Positions 1-5,128 of a DNA stretch of 6,092 bases are shown here, piece by piece. The stretch lies in the NCBI GenBank assembly GCA_022703115.1, contig JAKLEK010000061.1, forward strand, positions 2,406-8,497, in the 5' to 3' direction. How positions within the stretch are numbered: position 1 is the stretch's first letter; every line of letters starts with the position of its first letter. This DNA is from Elusimicrobiota bacterium. GTDB taxonomy: Bacteria > Elusimicrobiota > Elusimicrobia > Elusimicrobiales > UBA9959. Both the position numbers and the translations under genes were made by a program. The notes beneath the pieces were generated by a model. The model searched no databases. It was not told the DNA's origin and saw only the letters and a program-made list of their open reading frames with translations.

Positions 1-573
1 AAAACCGGCGGTGGGCGCGGCTATGGAGCCGGGCTCTTCCGCGTAGACGGTCTGATACCGCGACTCGTCCTGCGCGGACTGGACTTCGTCCTGAGACCTC
101 TTACGGGCCTTAAGGATGTAGCCGGGCAGGGGCACCTCGGCGTTCTTCTCCAGATAGGCCTCGTCCAGCGGCGCCGAAAGATCGAAGGAGAAGCTTCCGT
201 CGGCGTTCCTGGCGACGCAGACCGCTTCCGCTCCGCCGCGGCAGACGACTCTGCGGCCCGGTTCCATTTTCCGCACCAGAGCGCGCCACTTCCTGAGATC
301 GGCGCTTTCTGGCTTTATCAAAAGAAGCTCCGAATCTCCGCCCGTTTCCCGACGGGCGGGCAGTCTGGCCTTCCAGACCCGGCTGCGGTTCAGCACCAGG
401 ACGTCCCCGGGCCGTAAAAATCCGGGAAGGCCGCTGAAGACGCCGTGCGTCAGGCTTCCCGAAGACCTGTCGAGGACCATGAGGCGGGAGGAATCCCGGG
501 GCTCGGCCGGACGCGCCGCGATGAGGGGGGAAATATCAAGCGAGTCGAACTCGGACAGCGCGGCTTCCGTCAT
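1..573 (-). CDS. queA: QueA, tRNA ribosyltransferase-isomerase (5' part, cut by window edge)
   Basis: S-adenosylmethionine:tRNA ribosyltransferase-isomerase transfers and isomerises the ribosyl part of AdoMet onto preQ1 at tRNA position 34, giving epoxyqueuosine in the queuosine pathway; it is cytoplasmic. The 191 visible codons read without interruption. Family landmarks are FLRPGDVLVLNRSRVWKARL near residues 52-71 (family form FLRPGDLLVFNDTRVIPARL), PLPGYI near 148-153, and the last visible residues GSIAAPTAGF, the start of the family block G-S-x-A-A-P-T-A-G-L-H-F. The family is about 340-360 residues long, so roughly 45% lies beyond the left edge. The ATG at 573 shares four bases (ATGA) with the stop of the upstream SpoIID-like gene and has a GGGGAGG ribosome site at 578-584, so translational coupling is likely. 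The usual N-D-T-R block reads N-R-S-R here, a mild divergence. The identification is firm. Confidence 0.95.
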   Translation of the reverse strand, partial: MTEAALSEFDSLDISPLIAARPAEPRDSSRLMVLDRSSGSLTHGVFSGLPGFLRPGDVLVLNRSRVWKARLPARRETGGDSELLLIKPESADLRKWRALVRKMEPGRRVVCRGGAEAVCVARNADGSFSFDLSAPLDEAYLEKNAEVPLPGYILKARKRSQDEVQSAQDESRYQTVYAEEPGSIAAPTAGF

Positions 574-1709
574 CTTGCCTCCCCGCTCAGCCCGGATATC
601 CGGGCTCCGGGATAGTAATGCTTCAAGATCCGCCTATAGGATGCGCCCTTGTACGCCATGGCCTTCGCGCCGTCCTGGCACATCCCGACGCCGTGGCCCC
701 AGCCCCGGCCCGAGAATTCATAACCGCCCTTTACGGGATCGACCCTGGTTATAAGGGTGCTGCGGATATCGTAGGTGCCGAACGCCTTGCGGAGTTCCAC
801 CGCGGAGACGATGAACGGGGCGGCGTCGGTGGCGAATTTAAGAGCGGAAGCGCGGCCGGTCCGGTCGCGTTTATGGACCCTTATTCTTTTTATTTTCATG
901 GCCGAAGAGCCGCGCGACTGGATGAAAGAGAGAAGGTCGCGTGTGGTAGCGTAGAAATCCCAACGGTAGTGGTTGGAGACGGCGCAGTAGGGGTCCCGGA
1001 CCCCGAACAGCGGCTTTACCACTTCCTCGCCCCAGGCGGAACTGGCCGCTGCGGTATGCCCTCCGCAGCAGGCGTGGAAAAAGGCGGTCACCAGCCGGCC
1101 CCGGTAGACCAGGACCTCGCCGCGGGTCGACTCCACCGCCTTGCGGATGCGCTCGTTCGTTCCGGAGGCCCCGCTGTAGACCTGGGTGTCCACCCCGTCG
1201 GTCATGTCGTAATCCTTTTTCGGGTCCGACTTCTTGAGCGCGTACGTGCGGGAGGCCACGGCCTGGGCTTTAAGGGCCTCCAGCGGCCAATCCGGGCTCA
1301 TTTCTGCCGGCAGCACCCCGCACAGATAGTCTTCCACCGGAAGGTGCTCCACTACCTCCAGCTTTTCCGCTCCGTTAGTCCTCAGGTAGATATCGCCCTT
1401 GTAATGGCGGCCGTTCATCCTTATGGCGTCGCCGCCGTTCCCGGCAAGTATCCTTACGGGTGACTCCAGCGTCTGCCCGGCTACGGCCAGGCTGGAGGGG
1501 CTTATATACTTTACCTCGTATACGGACCTGGCCAGAAGTTGATATCTCTGGCCGGTCTTCGTCTCGACAAGGAAGGCGTCGGCGGAGGTGTTCAGCCTGA
1601 ACTGCTTTACGTTCCTGGCGATCGCGACCCGGATAACCTGTTCGTCCGCTCCGGCCGCGGATCGCGCGTTCGGAATGGAGAGAAGCAGGGTCAGAAGAAG
1701 TCTTGTCAT
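570..1709 (-). CDS. Exported SpoIID/LytB-domain protein (probable peptidoglycan-acting enzyme)
   Basis: This 379-residue protein starts with a signal peptide: basic start MTR, leucine-rich core to about residue 12, possible cleavage after AGA at 19-21. It is therefore likely exported. The SpoIID domain covers about 115-370: VEDYLCGVLPAEM (125-137), EALKAQAVASRTYALK (144-159), FHACCGGHT (211-219), and SGRGWGHGVGMCQDGAKAMA (333-352), with a final ILKHYYPG. Glu136 aligns with the catalytic Glu of SpoIID, a lytic transglycosylase that cuts glycan strands during Bacillus engulfment. His212, Cys214/215 and Cys242 are candidate metal ligands (inference). In non-sporulating bacteria such proteins are thought to act in cell-wall remodelling or as amidase activators. 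A TAG stop lies directly upstream of the ATG, so translation cannot begin earlier. The ribosome site is weak. The 44-base gap from ruvB holds a terminator-like hairpin. The end overlaps queA by 4 bases. The family is certain, the substrate is not. Confidence 0.9.
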   Translation of the reverse strand: MTRLLLTLLLSIPNARSAAGADEQVIRVAIARNVKQFRLNTSADAFLVETKTGQRYQLLARSVYEVKYISPSSLAVAGQTLESPVRILAGNGGDAIRMNGRHYKGDIYLRTNGAEKLEVVEHLPVEDYLCGVLPAEMSPDWPLEALKAQAVASRTYALKKSDPKKDYDMTDGVDTQVYSGASGTNERIRKAVESTRGEVLVYRGRLVTAFFHACCGGHTAAASSAWGEEVVKPLFGVRDPYCAVSNHYRWDFYATTRDLLSFIQSRGSSAMKIKRIRVHKRDRTGRASALKFATDAAPFIVSAVELRKAFGTYDIRSTLITRVDPVKGGYEFSGRGWGHGVGMCQDGAKAMAYKGASYRRILKHYYPGARISGLSGEAR

Positions 1710-1721
1710 CTATCGGAGCGG

Positions 1722-1742
1722 AAAAAGGCGCGGCTAAGCGCC
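1722..1742 (-). terminator. Terminator-like GC hairpin with U5 between ruvB and the spoIID-like gene
   Basis: On the minus strand GGCGC (1742-1738) pairs with GCGCC (1731-1727) around the 6-base loop TTAGCC, and TTTTT (1726-1722) follows directly. The position, 12 bases after the ruvB stop and 12 bases before the next start codon, fits an intrinsic terminator or attenuator that lowers expression of the distal genes. The stem is only five pairs, so efficiency may be modest. A competing pairing of AGCGG/CCGCT (1746-1742 with 1721-1717) is also possible. Confidence 0.5.
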
Positions 1743-1753
1743 CGCTTATGAGG

Positions 1754-2779
1754 TTACAGGAATTTGTCCTGCGCAGGGACCTTGAGGCCGAGATGGAGGT
1801 AGGCTTTGGCCGTAAGGAGCCTTCCCCTTGTGGTGCGCTGAATGAAACCGGACTGCATAAGGTAAGGTTCTATGACGTCGGTCAGGGTATCGGTCTCCTC
1901 CGAGACCGCCACCGCCAGCGTCTCGGCGCCGACCGGGCCGCCGCTGAACTTTTCGGCCATAGTGCGCAGCAGTCTGCGATCGAGGCCGTCCAGTCCCTCC
2001 TTGTCGATCTCCATCGAGTCGAGGCCGTCGAGGGCTACTTCAGGCGTTATGACCCCGCCGCCGCGGACCTGAGCGAAATCGCGCACCCGCTTCAGGAGCC
2101 GGTTGGCTATCCTGGGAGTGCCGCGCGCGCGGGCCGCTATGTACGCCAGTCCTCCGGGGGTCGTCTCGGTCTTAAGTATCCGGGCGGAACGAGCGAGTAT
2201 CTGCTCGAGTTCGGACTGGCCGTAGAAGCCTAGATTGAAAACAATGCCGAAACGGTCGCGGAGAGGGCCGGTCAGCAGGCCGCTCCTGGTGGTGGCTCCG
2301 ACGAGAGTGAATTTGGGCACGGCCAGCTTGAGGGTGGTCGCGCCGGGGCCCGCGCCGGTGCTGATGAAGAAAAGGAAATCCTCCATCACCGGGTAAAGGG
2401 CCTCCTCCACGGCCGCGTTAAGGCGGTGTATTTCGTCTATGAAAAGTATGTCTCCTTCCTGTAACTCGGTCGTGAGCATGGCGGCCAGGTCTCCGGGCTT
2501 GGCCAGTACCGGCCCGGAAGTGACCTTGATGTTGACCCCCATCTCTTTGGCGAGTATGTAGCTGAGAGTGGTCTTGCCGAGCCCGGGAGGGGAATAGAAC
2601 AGGCAGTGGTCCAGGGTTTCCTTGCGGCCTTTGGCCGCCGAGATGAACACGCCGAGGTTCTCTTTCAGTTTAGGCTGGCCCACGAACTCGGAAAGGCGTT
2701 CCGGGCGGAGCGCGCTGTCCATGTAACGCAGTTCTTCGCCGTCGGCCTTCCCGTTCAGTATGTCGTTCTTTTCAGGCAT
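1754..2779 (-). CDS. ruvB: RuvB, Holliday junction branch-migration ATPase
   Basis: RuvB is the hexameric AAA+ motor that pulls DNA through the RuvA-bound Holliday junction. At 341 residues it has the usual family length. Motifs in order: LRPERLSEFVGQ (24-35); Walker A SPPGLGKTT (63-71); TSGPVLAKPGDLAA (87-100); Walker B and following helix ILFIDEIHRL (111-120); sensor 1 and arginine-finger region GATTRSGLL then PLRDRFG (161-178); sensor 2 RGTPRIANRLLKRVRDFA (219-236); and the C-terminal winged helix with IEPYLMQSGFIQRTTRGR (303-320). One oddity is Ser63, where the first Gly of the Walker A motif (family GPPGLGKT) is expected. The start lies 13 bases after the ruvA stop and has no clear Shine-Dalgarno sequence, so translation is probably coupled to ruvA. 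It is followed by the spoIID-like gene after 44 bases. The identification is certain. Confidence 0.98.
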   Translation of the reverse strand: MPEKNDILNGKADGEELRYMDSALRPERLSEFVGQPKLKENLGVFISAAKGRKETLDHCLFYSPPGLGKTTLSYILAKEMGVNIKVTSGPVLAKPGDLAAMLTTELQEGDILFIDEIHRLNAAVEEALYPVMEDFLFFISTGAGPGATTLKLAVPKFTLVGATTRSGLLTGPLRDRFGIVFNLGFYGQSELEQILARSARILKTETTPGGLAYIAARARGTPRIANRLLKRVRDFAQVRGGGVITPEVALDGLDSMEIDKEGLDGLDRRLLRTMAEKFSGGPVGAETLAVAVSEETDTLTDVIEPYLMQSGFIQRTTRGRLLTAKAYLHLGLKVPAQDKFL

Positions 2780-2792
2780 ATCGGTCCGCGCG

Positions 2793-3410
2793 TCATCCGG
2801 GGGACAGCATCTTGAGAGCGCGCTTCAACAGGGTTTCGGTGTCCACGTTCTCCGGACCGCCTTCCGCCGCGGCCGCGTCCAGAGCGGCCTTCGCCTCGCC
2901 GGCCCTGAACCCGAGGGCGGCCAGCGCCGAGAAGGCCCTGGCGTAGGCGCCGTGCCTGGCCGAGGCGGCGGCCCCCTGTCCGGCGTCGGCCGGCAGGTCC
3001 GGGATCCTGCCTTTCAAGGACGAGATGAGCTTGTCCGCCGTCTTGGCGGTAAAGCCGAAAATCGAGGTCAGCGGCTTAGGGTCGTTCCCGGCCACGGCCC
3101 GTTTGAAGTCGGGGAGGGAGCGCAGGGCTTTGTTTAGGTAATCCAGCGCTTTCTTGGCTCCGGTACCTGGGACCGCGTCGCGCAGAAGGTCGAACAGGTC
3201 TTTTTCCTCCAGCGTGAGGAAGCCGTAGAGGGCGGCGCCGCCGTACATGCTGACCGATTCCACGGTATGGACCGATACTTCCGAGCCCTCGGAACCCAGC
3301 TTCCGCAGCGACGCCTCGCAGAAGAAGACCTCGTACCCGACGCCGGAAACGTCTATCACGGCGCTTTCTTCCGTCTTGCGCGTCACGACGCCGCGCAGGG
3401 AGGCGATCAT
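2793..3410 (-). CDS. ruvA: RuvA, Holliday junction-binding subunit (diverged)
   Basis: RuvA binds the four-way junction as a tetramer and loads RuvB. Its 205 residues match the family length. Domain I (about 1-64) is recognisable from MIASLRGVV, VIDVSGVGYEV (18-28) and LYGF (61-64). Domain II (about 65-136) carries two helix-hairpin-helix motifs, but both are off consensus: PGTGAKKAL (81-89) for the usual GVGPKxAL, and FGFTAKTADKL (118-128) for GIGKKTAERL. A low-complexity Ala/Gly linker (about 137-155) leads to domain III (about 157-205), which binds RuvB and contains SALAALGFRAGEAKAAL. The acidic pin of E. coli RuvA (Glu55-Asp56, in VREDA) is replaced by uncharged residues, VSMYGGAA. The ATG overlaps the ruvC stop as ATGA, with GAGGG just upstream. 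Identity rests on domains I and III, the LYGF signature and the ruvC-ruvB context. Confidence 0.95.
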   Translation of the reverse strand: MIASLRGVVTRKTEESAVIDVSGVGYEVFFCEASLRKLGSEGSEVSVHTVESVSMYGGAALYGFLTLEEKDLFDLLRDAVPGTGAKKALDYLNKALRSLPDFKRAVAGNDPKPLTSIFGFTAKTADKLISSLKGRIPDLPADAGQGAAASARHGAYARAFSALAALGFRAGEAKAALDAAAAEGGPENVDTETLLKRALKMLSPG

Positions 3411-3907
3411 CTGGCCCTCGCGACCGCCGCCCGGAACGGGCCGACGCGCATATGGCAGATGGCCGCGGCCATGGCGTCGGCTACGTCGTCCGGGGTGGGG
3501 GGGGCGTCGAGGGAGAGTATCAGTTGGACCATGCGCTGCATCTGGGCCTTTTCGGCCCGGCCGTTCCCGCTCAGGGTCTTTTTTATGGTCCCGGGGTTGT
3601 AGGATACCGGAGTGAGGCTAAGTTTTTCGCAGGCAAGGAGGATGACCCCGCGCGCGTGCGTGGTATTGGCCTGGGTGTCGGTCCCGGCCGTAAAGAAGAC
3701 CTCCTCGATGGCGGCCTCGTCGGGAGAATTCTCGCCGATCACCGAGGTCACCGAGTCGAATATCGCCAGGAGGCGCTTAGAGAGGGGGGTGCCGGCCCCC
3801 GTGTGGATGAGACCCGAGGCAAGCAGTCTGGGCGGGAGCGGGGGGGCGCTTTCCAGCACCGCCCAGCCAGTCCGGTCCAGACCGGGATCTATGCCTAGGA
3901 TCTTCAT
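3407..3907 (-). CDS. ruvC: RuvC, Holliday junction resolvase endonuclease
   Basis: RuvC is the dimeric, Mg2+-dependent endonuclease that makes paired nicks across Holliday junctions brought to it by RuvAB. At 166 residues it has family length and an RNase H-like fold. The four acidic catalytic residues are all visible: Asp7 in MKILGIDPGLDRTG, Glu68 in AIEEVFF, and Asp141 and Asp144 in PDDVADAMA, corresponding to Asp7, Glu66, Asp138 and Asp141 of E. coli. Other family landmarks are HARGVIL (84-90) and YNPGTIKKTLSGNGRAEKAQ (103-122). It starts 12 bases after the yebC stop with only a weak AAGAGCGG site, and its stop overlaps the ruvA start, so the three ruv genes are probably co-translated. A run of eight C on the coding strand (3497-3504) lies just before the last two catalytic Asp codons; the reading frame is intact here. 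Confidence 0.97.
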   Translation of the reverse strand: MKILGIDPGLDRTGWAVLESAPPLPPRLLASGLIHTGAGTPLSKRLLAIFDSVTSVIGENSPDEAAIEEVFFTAGTDTQANTTHARGVILLACEKLSLTPVSYNPGTIKKTLSGNGRAEKAQMQRMVQLILSLDAPPTPDDVADAMAAAICHMRVGPFRAAVARAR

Positions 3908-3919
3908 TTTCTGCCGCTC

Positions 3920-4672
3920 TTACTGCAGTTTGGCGAGGACCGAATCCGGGATATTAAAGTTGGAATACACCTTCTGCACGTCGTCGTGTTCTTCCAGGTT
4001 GTCCATGAAGGTCAGGACCTGCTGCGCCTTGTCCTCTCCCACCATGACCTCGTTCTTGGGCAGCATCGTCACTTCCGCCAGGACTATGGATATCCCGCCG
4101 TCCTCTAGTTTCTTCTTGACAGCGTCGAGGTCCGCCGGGGCGGTTATGATCTCGTACTCGTCCGAATCCGGGGAGGTCTTGAAGTCTTCCGCGCCGGCGT
4201 CCAGGGCGAGCGTCATGAGCTCGTCCTCTTTCACGTCGGTCTTCTTGACGGAGATGTAGCCCTTGGTCTCGAACATCCAGGCCACGCAGCCGGCGGCACC
4301 GATGTTCCCGCCGCCGACCTCGAATATCTTCCGGATCTCGCTGAAAGCCCGGTTGCGGCTGTCGGTGGTGACCTGGACCAGGACGGCGGTTCCGGCCGGC
4401 CCGTAGCCTTCGTAGGTAACCTCCTCGTAAGTGACGCCCGGGAGCTGGCCCGTGCCGCGCATGATGGCGCGCTTGACGTTGTCTGTAGGCATGTTAGCGG
4501 CCTTGGCGTCTTCCACGGCCTTGCGGAGGCGCGGGTTTTCCTCCTGTTTCCCGCCGCCGACCTTGGCGGCGATCGTTATCTCCTTGATGATCTTGGTGAA
4601 GACCTTGCCTTTTTTGGCGTCGGTAATGGCCTTCTTATGTTTTATCCCGGCCCAGTGAGAATGTCCACCCAT
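3920..4672 (-). CDS. yebC: YebC/PmpR/TACO1-family protein
   Basis: This is a cytoplasmic protein of 250 residues, typical for the family. The N-terminus MGGHSHWAGIKHKKAITDAK (1-20) matches the family start MxGHSKWxxIKHKKxxxDAK and fixes the start codon. Further landmarks are ENPRLRKAVEDAKAANMP (45-62), YEGYGPAGTAVLVQ (87-100), TDSRNR (103-108), GGNIGAAGCVAWMFETKG (121-138) and, near the end, a helical segment after MLPKNEV. Members were first described as transcriptional regulators (for example PmpR); related proteins such as TACO1 are linked to translation, including relief of stalling at proline runs. Which role applies here cannot be read from sequence. It is the first gene of the operon, with a strong AAAGGAG site about 7 bases before ATG and a promoter about 70-95 bases upstream. 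Placement before ruvC is a well-known arrangement. Confidence 0.96.
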   Translation of the reverse strand: MGGHSHWAGIKHKKAITDAKKGKVFTKIIKEITIAAKVGGGKQEENPRLRKAVEDAKAANMPTDNVKRAIMRGTGQLPGVTYEEVTYEGYGPAGTAVLVQVTTDSRNRAFSEIRKIFEVGGGNIGAAGCVAWMFETKGYISVKKTDVKEDELMTLALDAGAEDFKTSPDSDEYEIITAPADLDAVKKKLEDGGISIVLAEVTMLPKNEVMVGEDKAQQVLTFMDNLEEHDDVQKVYSNFNIPDSVLAKLQ

Positions 4673-4677
4673 GGCGC

Positions 4678-4684
4678 GCTCCTT
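4678..4684 (-). promoter_or_regulatory. Ribosome-binding site of yebC
   Basis: AAAGGAG on the minus strand lies five to six bases before the yebC ATG at 4672. It is the best Shine-Dalgarno sequence in the operon and supports both the chosen start and yebC as the leading cistron. Confidence 0.7.
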
Positions 4685-4738
4685 TGATGCCCTTTCTCTA
4701 TAGGGGCGATACGGTTTCCTGTACGCAGAACGTAATAA

Positions 4739-4767
4739 ATTCTATAATAATGGGAGTCTCTTCACAA
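4739..4767 (-). promoter_or_regulatory. Sigma-70-like promoter of the yebC-ruvCAB-spoIID-queA operon
   Basis: On the minus strand TTGTGA (4767-4762, 4/6 match to TTGACA) is separated by exactly 17 bases from TAGAAT (4744-4739, 5/6 match to TATAAT). The boxes lie in a short AT-rich island (about 4731-4750) within G+C-rich sequence. Transcription would start near 4732 and give a leader of about 60 bases before the yebC start codon. Confidence 0.6.
4743..4748 (+). promoter_or_regulatory. Possible -10 box of the tRNA-Arg promoter
   Basis: A perfect TATAAT on the plus strand lies 62 bases before the tRNA 5' end. The matching -35 position (4720-4725, TGTACG) fits TTGACA at only three of six bases, so the call is tentative. 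The box overlaps the -10 of the leftward operon promoter by two bases. Confidence 0.4.
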
Positions 4768-4810
4768 GTCGCCTCGCGCGCCGGAACACGGCGGCGGCGC
4801 GGCACCCGAC

Positions 4811-4884
4811 GCCCCCTTAGCTCAACTGGATAGAGCGGCTGCCTTCGGAGCAGTAGGTTAGAGGTTCGAACCCTCTAGGGGGCA
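4811..4884 (+). tRNA. tRNA-Arg, anticodon UCG
   Basis: A complete 74-base cloverleaf can be drawn. The acceptor stem is GCCCCCT/AGGGGGC (seven pairs). The D arm is GCTC/GAGC with loop AACTGGATA. The anticodon stem is GCTGC/GCAGT, including one G-U pair, with loop CTTCGGA and anticodon TCG at 4845-4847. The variable loop is AGGTT. The T arm is AGAGG/CCTCT with loop TTCGAAC, and the discriminator base is A at 4884. Anticodon UCG reads CGA and probably other CGN arginine codons. CCA is not encoded; the gene is followed by TTTTTG, so CCA must be added by nucleotidyltransferase. The T-run at 4885-4889 may help end transcription, but no separate hairpin precedes it. The last 18 bases plus the T-run are repeated exactly downstream (5020-5043). 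Confidence 0.97.
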
Positions 4885-4890
4885 TTTTTG
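4867..4890 (+). repeat. Direct repeat copy 1: tRNA-Arg 3' end plus T-run
   Basis: These 24 bases hold the second half of the T arm, the 3' acceptor strand, the discriminator base and the trailing TTTTTG. They recur exactly at 5020-5043, 153 bases downstream. A repeat of a tRNA 3' end is the classic form of an integrase attachment site, although no integrase is present here. Confidence 0.95.
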
Positions 4891-4898
4891 TCCCCTAA

Positions 4899-4920
4899 GC
4901 GAATCAACTGCTTGATTCGC
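4899..4920. repeat. Perfect inverted repeat (9-bp stem, 4-base loop)
   Basis: GCGAATCAA (4899-4907) and TTGATTCGC (4912-4920) form a perfect hairpin around CTGC. It lies 14 bases after the tRNA. No T-run follows on either strand, so it does not look like an ordinary intrinsic terminator; it may be a processing or protein-binding site. Confidence 0.75.
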
Positions 4921-5019
4921 GTGAGGGTTCGAAAGGCGGAGCGATGTCGAGCCAGTAGGCGAGACCGCGAGCCGGGGCCGCGAGCGCGCACGAGCGACGG
5001 CGAGTGCGCGACTTGTGGC

Positions 5020-5043
5020 CGAACCCTCTAGGGGGCATTTTTG
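5020..5043 (+). repeat. Direct repeat copy 2: duplicated tRNA-Arg tail
   Basis: An exact 24-base copy of 4867-4890, including the T-run after the discriminator base. No D arm or anticodon arm of a working tRNA precedes it, so it is a tail only, not a second tRNA gene. Confidence 0.95.
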
Positions 5044-5073
5044 CCCGGAGCGCGGAGCTACCGGGGGCCGCAG

Positions 5074-5103
5074 CGTAACCTTTTCGTAACCAAACTTTAA
5101 CCT
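5074..5103 (+). promoter_or_regulatory. Triple 11-bp direct repeat resembling a Pho box
   Basis: Three related words, CGTAACCT (5074-5081), CGTAACCA (5085-5092) and TTTAACCT (5096-5103), repeat with a strict 11-bp period, one helical turn. PhoB/OmpR-family response regulators bind such head-to-tail repeats. The words fit the cyanobacterial SphR Pho-box form (pyrimidine-TTAA-two pyrimidines-T/A, with 3-base spacers) at 7, 7 and 8 of 8 bases. A -10-like CATAAT at 5116-5121 lies 12 bases downstream, close to the spacing in Pho promoters. The regulator itself is not in the window. Confidence 0.5.
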
Positions 5104-5115
5104 TCCCGAAAGAGA

Positions 5116-5128
5116 CATAATGGATAAT
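5116..5128 (+). promoter_or_regulatory. Candidate -10 boxes of the HEAT-repeat gene
   Basis: Two 5/6 matches to TATAAT occur: CATAAT (5116-5121) and GATAAT (5123-5128). Neither has a good -35 box at 16-18 bases, which would fit an activator-dependent promoter served by the repeats at 5074-5103. If either is used, the ATG at 5120 would lie inside the promoter and the ATG at 5135 would be the start. Confidence 0.3.

Larger units (their letters stand above)
4891..5043 (+). other. Non-coding tRNA-tail element (tRNA-derived ends, structured GC-rich core)
   Basis: This 153-base unit runs from the end of the tRNA tail to the end of its second copy. In order it holds a 9-bp hairpin (4899-4920), a T-arm-like GAGGGTTCGAA (4923-4933), a GC-rich core full of CGAG/CGAC words (about 4935-5019), and the exact copy of the tRNA tail (5020-5043). 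GAGGGTTCG (4923-4931) pairs perfectly with CGAACCCTC (5020-5028), closing the core as a large stem-loop. Inside, CGCGCAC (4985-4991) pairs with GTGCGCG (5004-5010), and CCGCGAGC occurs twice (4965-4972 and 4978-4985). Minus-strand open frames cross it, but nothing supports them as genes. It could be a small mobile or dispersed repeat, the scar of an excised element, or a structured RNA made with the tRNA. Confidence 0.6.

Noticed and set aside
618..1463. Long plus-strand open frame of 281 codons
   Set aside because: It is antisense to the SpoIID-domain gene, whose motifs are unmistakable; long antisense frames are expected in G+C-rich coding DNA.
3492..3504. G-rich tract (eight G, plus four more) in ruvC as a phase-variation switch
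   Set aside because: The tract encodes Ala-Pro-Pro-Thr-Pro in frame just before the catalytic Asp pair. An eight-base homopolymer is short, and switching a DNA-repair gene is unlikely. It is worth noting only as a possible sequencing-error site.
3452..4259. Plus-strand frames antisense to ruvC and yebC (3452-3898 and 3612-4259)
   Set aside because: They are Ser/Arg- or Gly-rich mirror frames of well-identified genes and show no family features.
4692..4712. Possible riboswitch or leader hairpin upstream of yebC (GCCC/GGGC)
   Set aside because: Only four pairs around a loop of about eleven bases; the leader is about 60 bases, too short and unstructured for a known riboswitch class.
4867..5043. 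CRISPR-like repeat or second tRNA gene
   Set aside because: There are only two copies of the repeat with one 129-base interval, and copy 2 lacks the acceptor 5' strand, D arm and anticodon arm.
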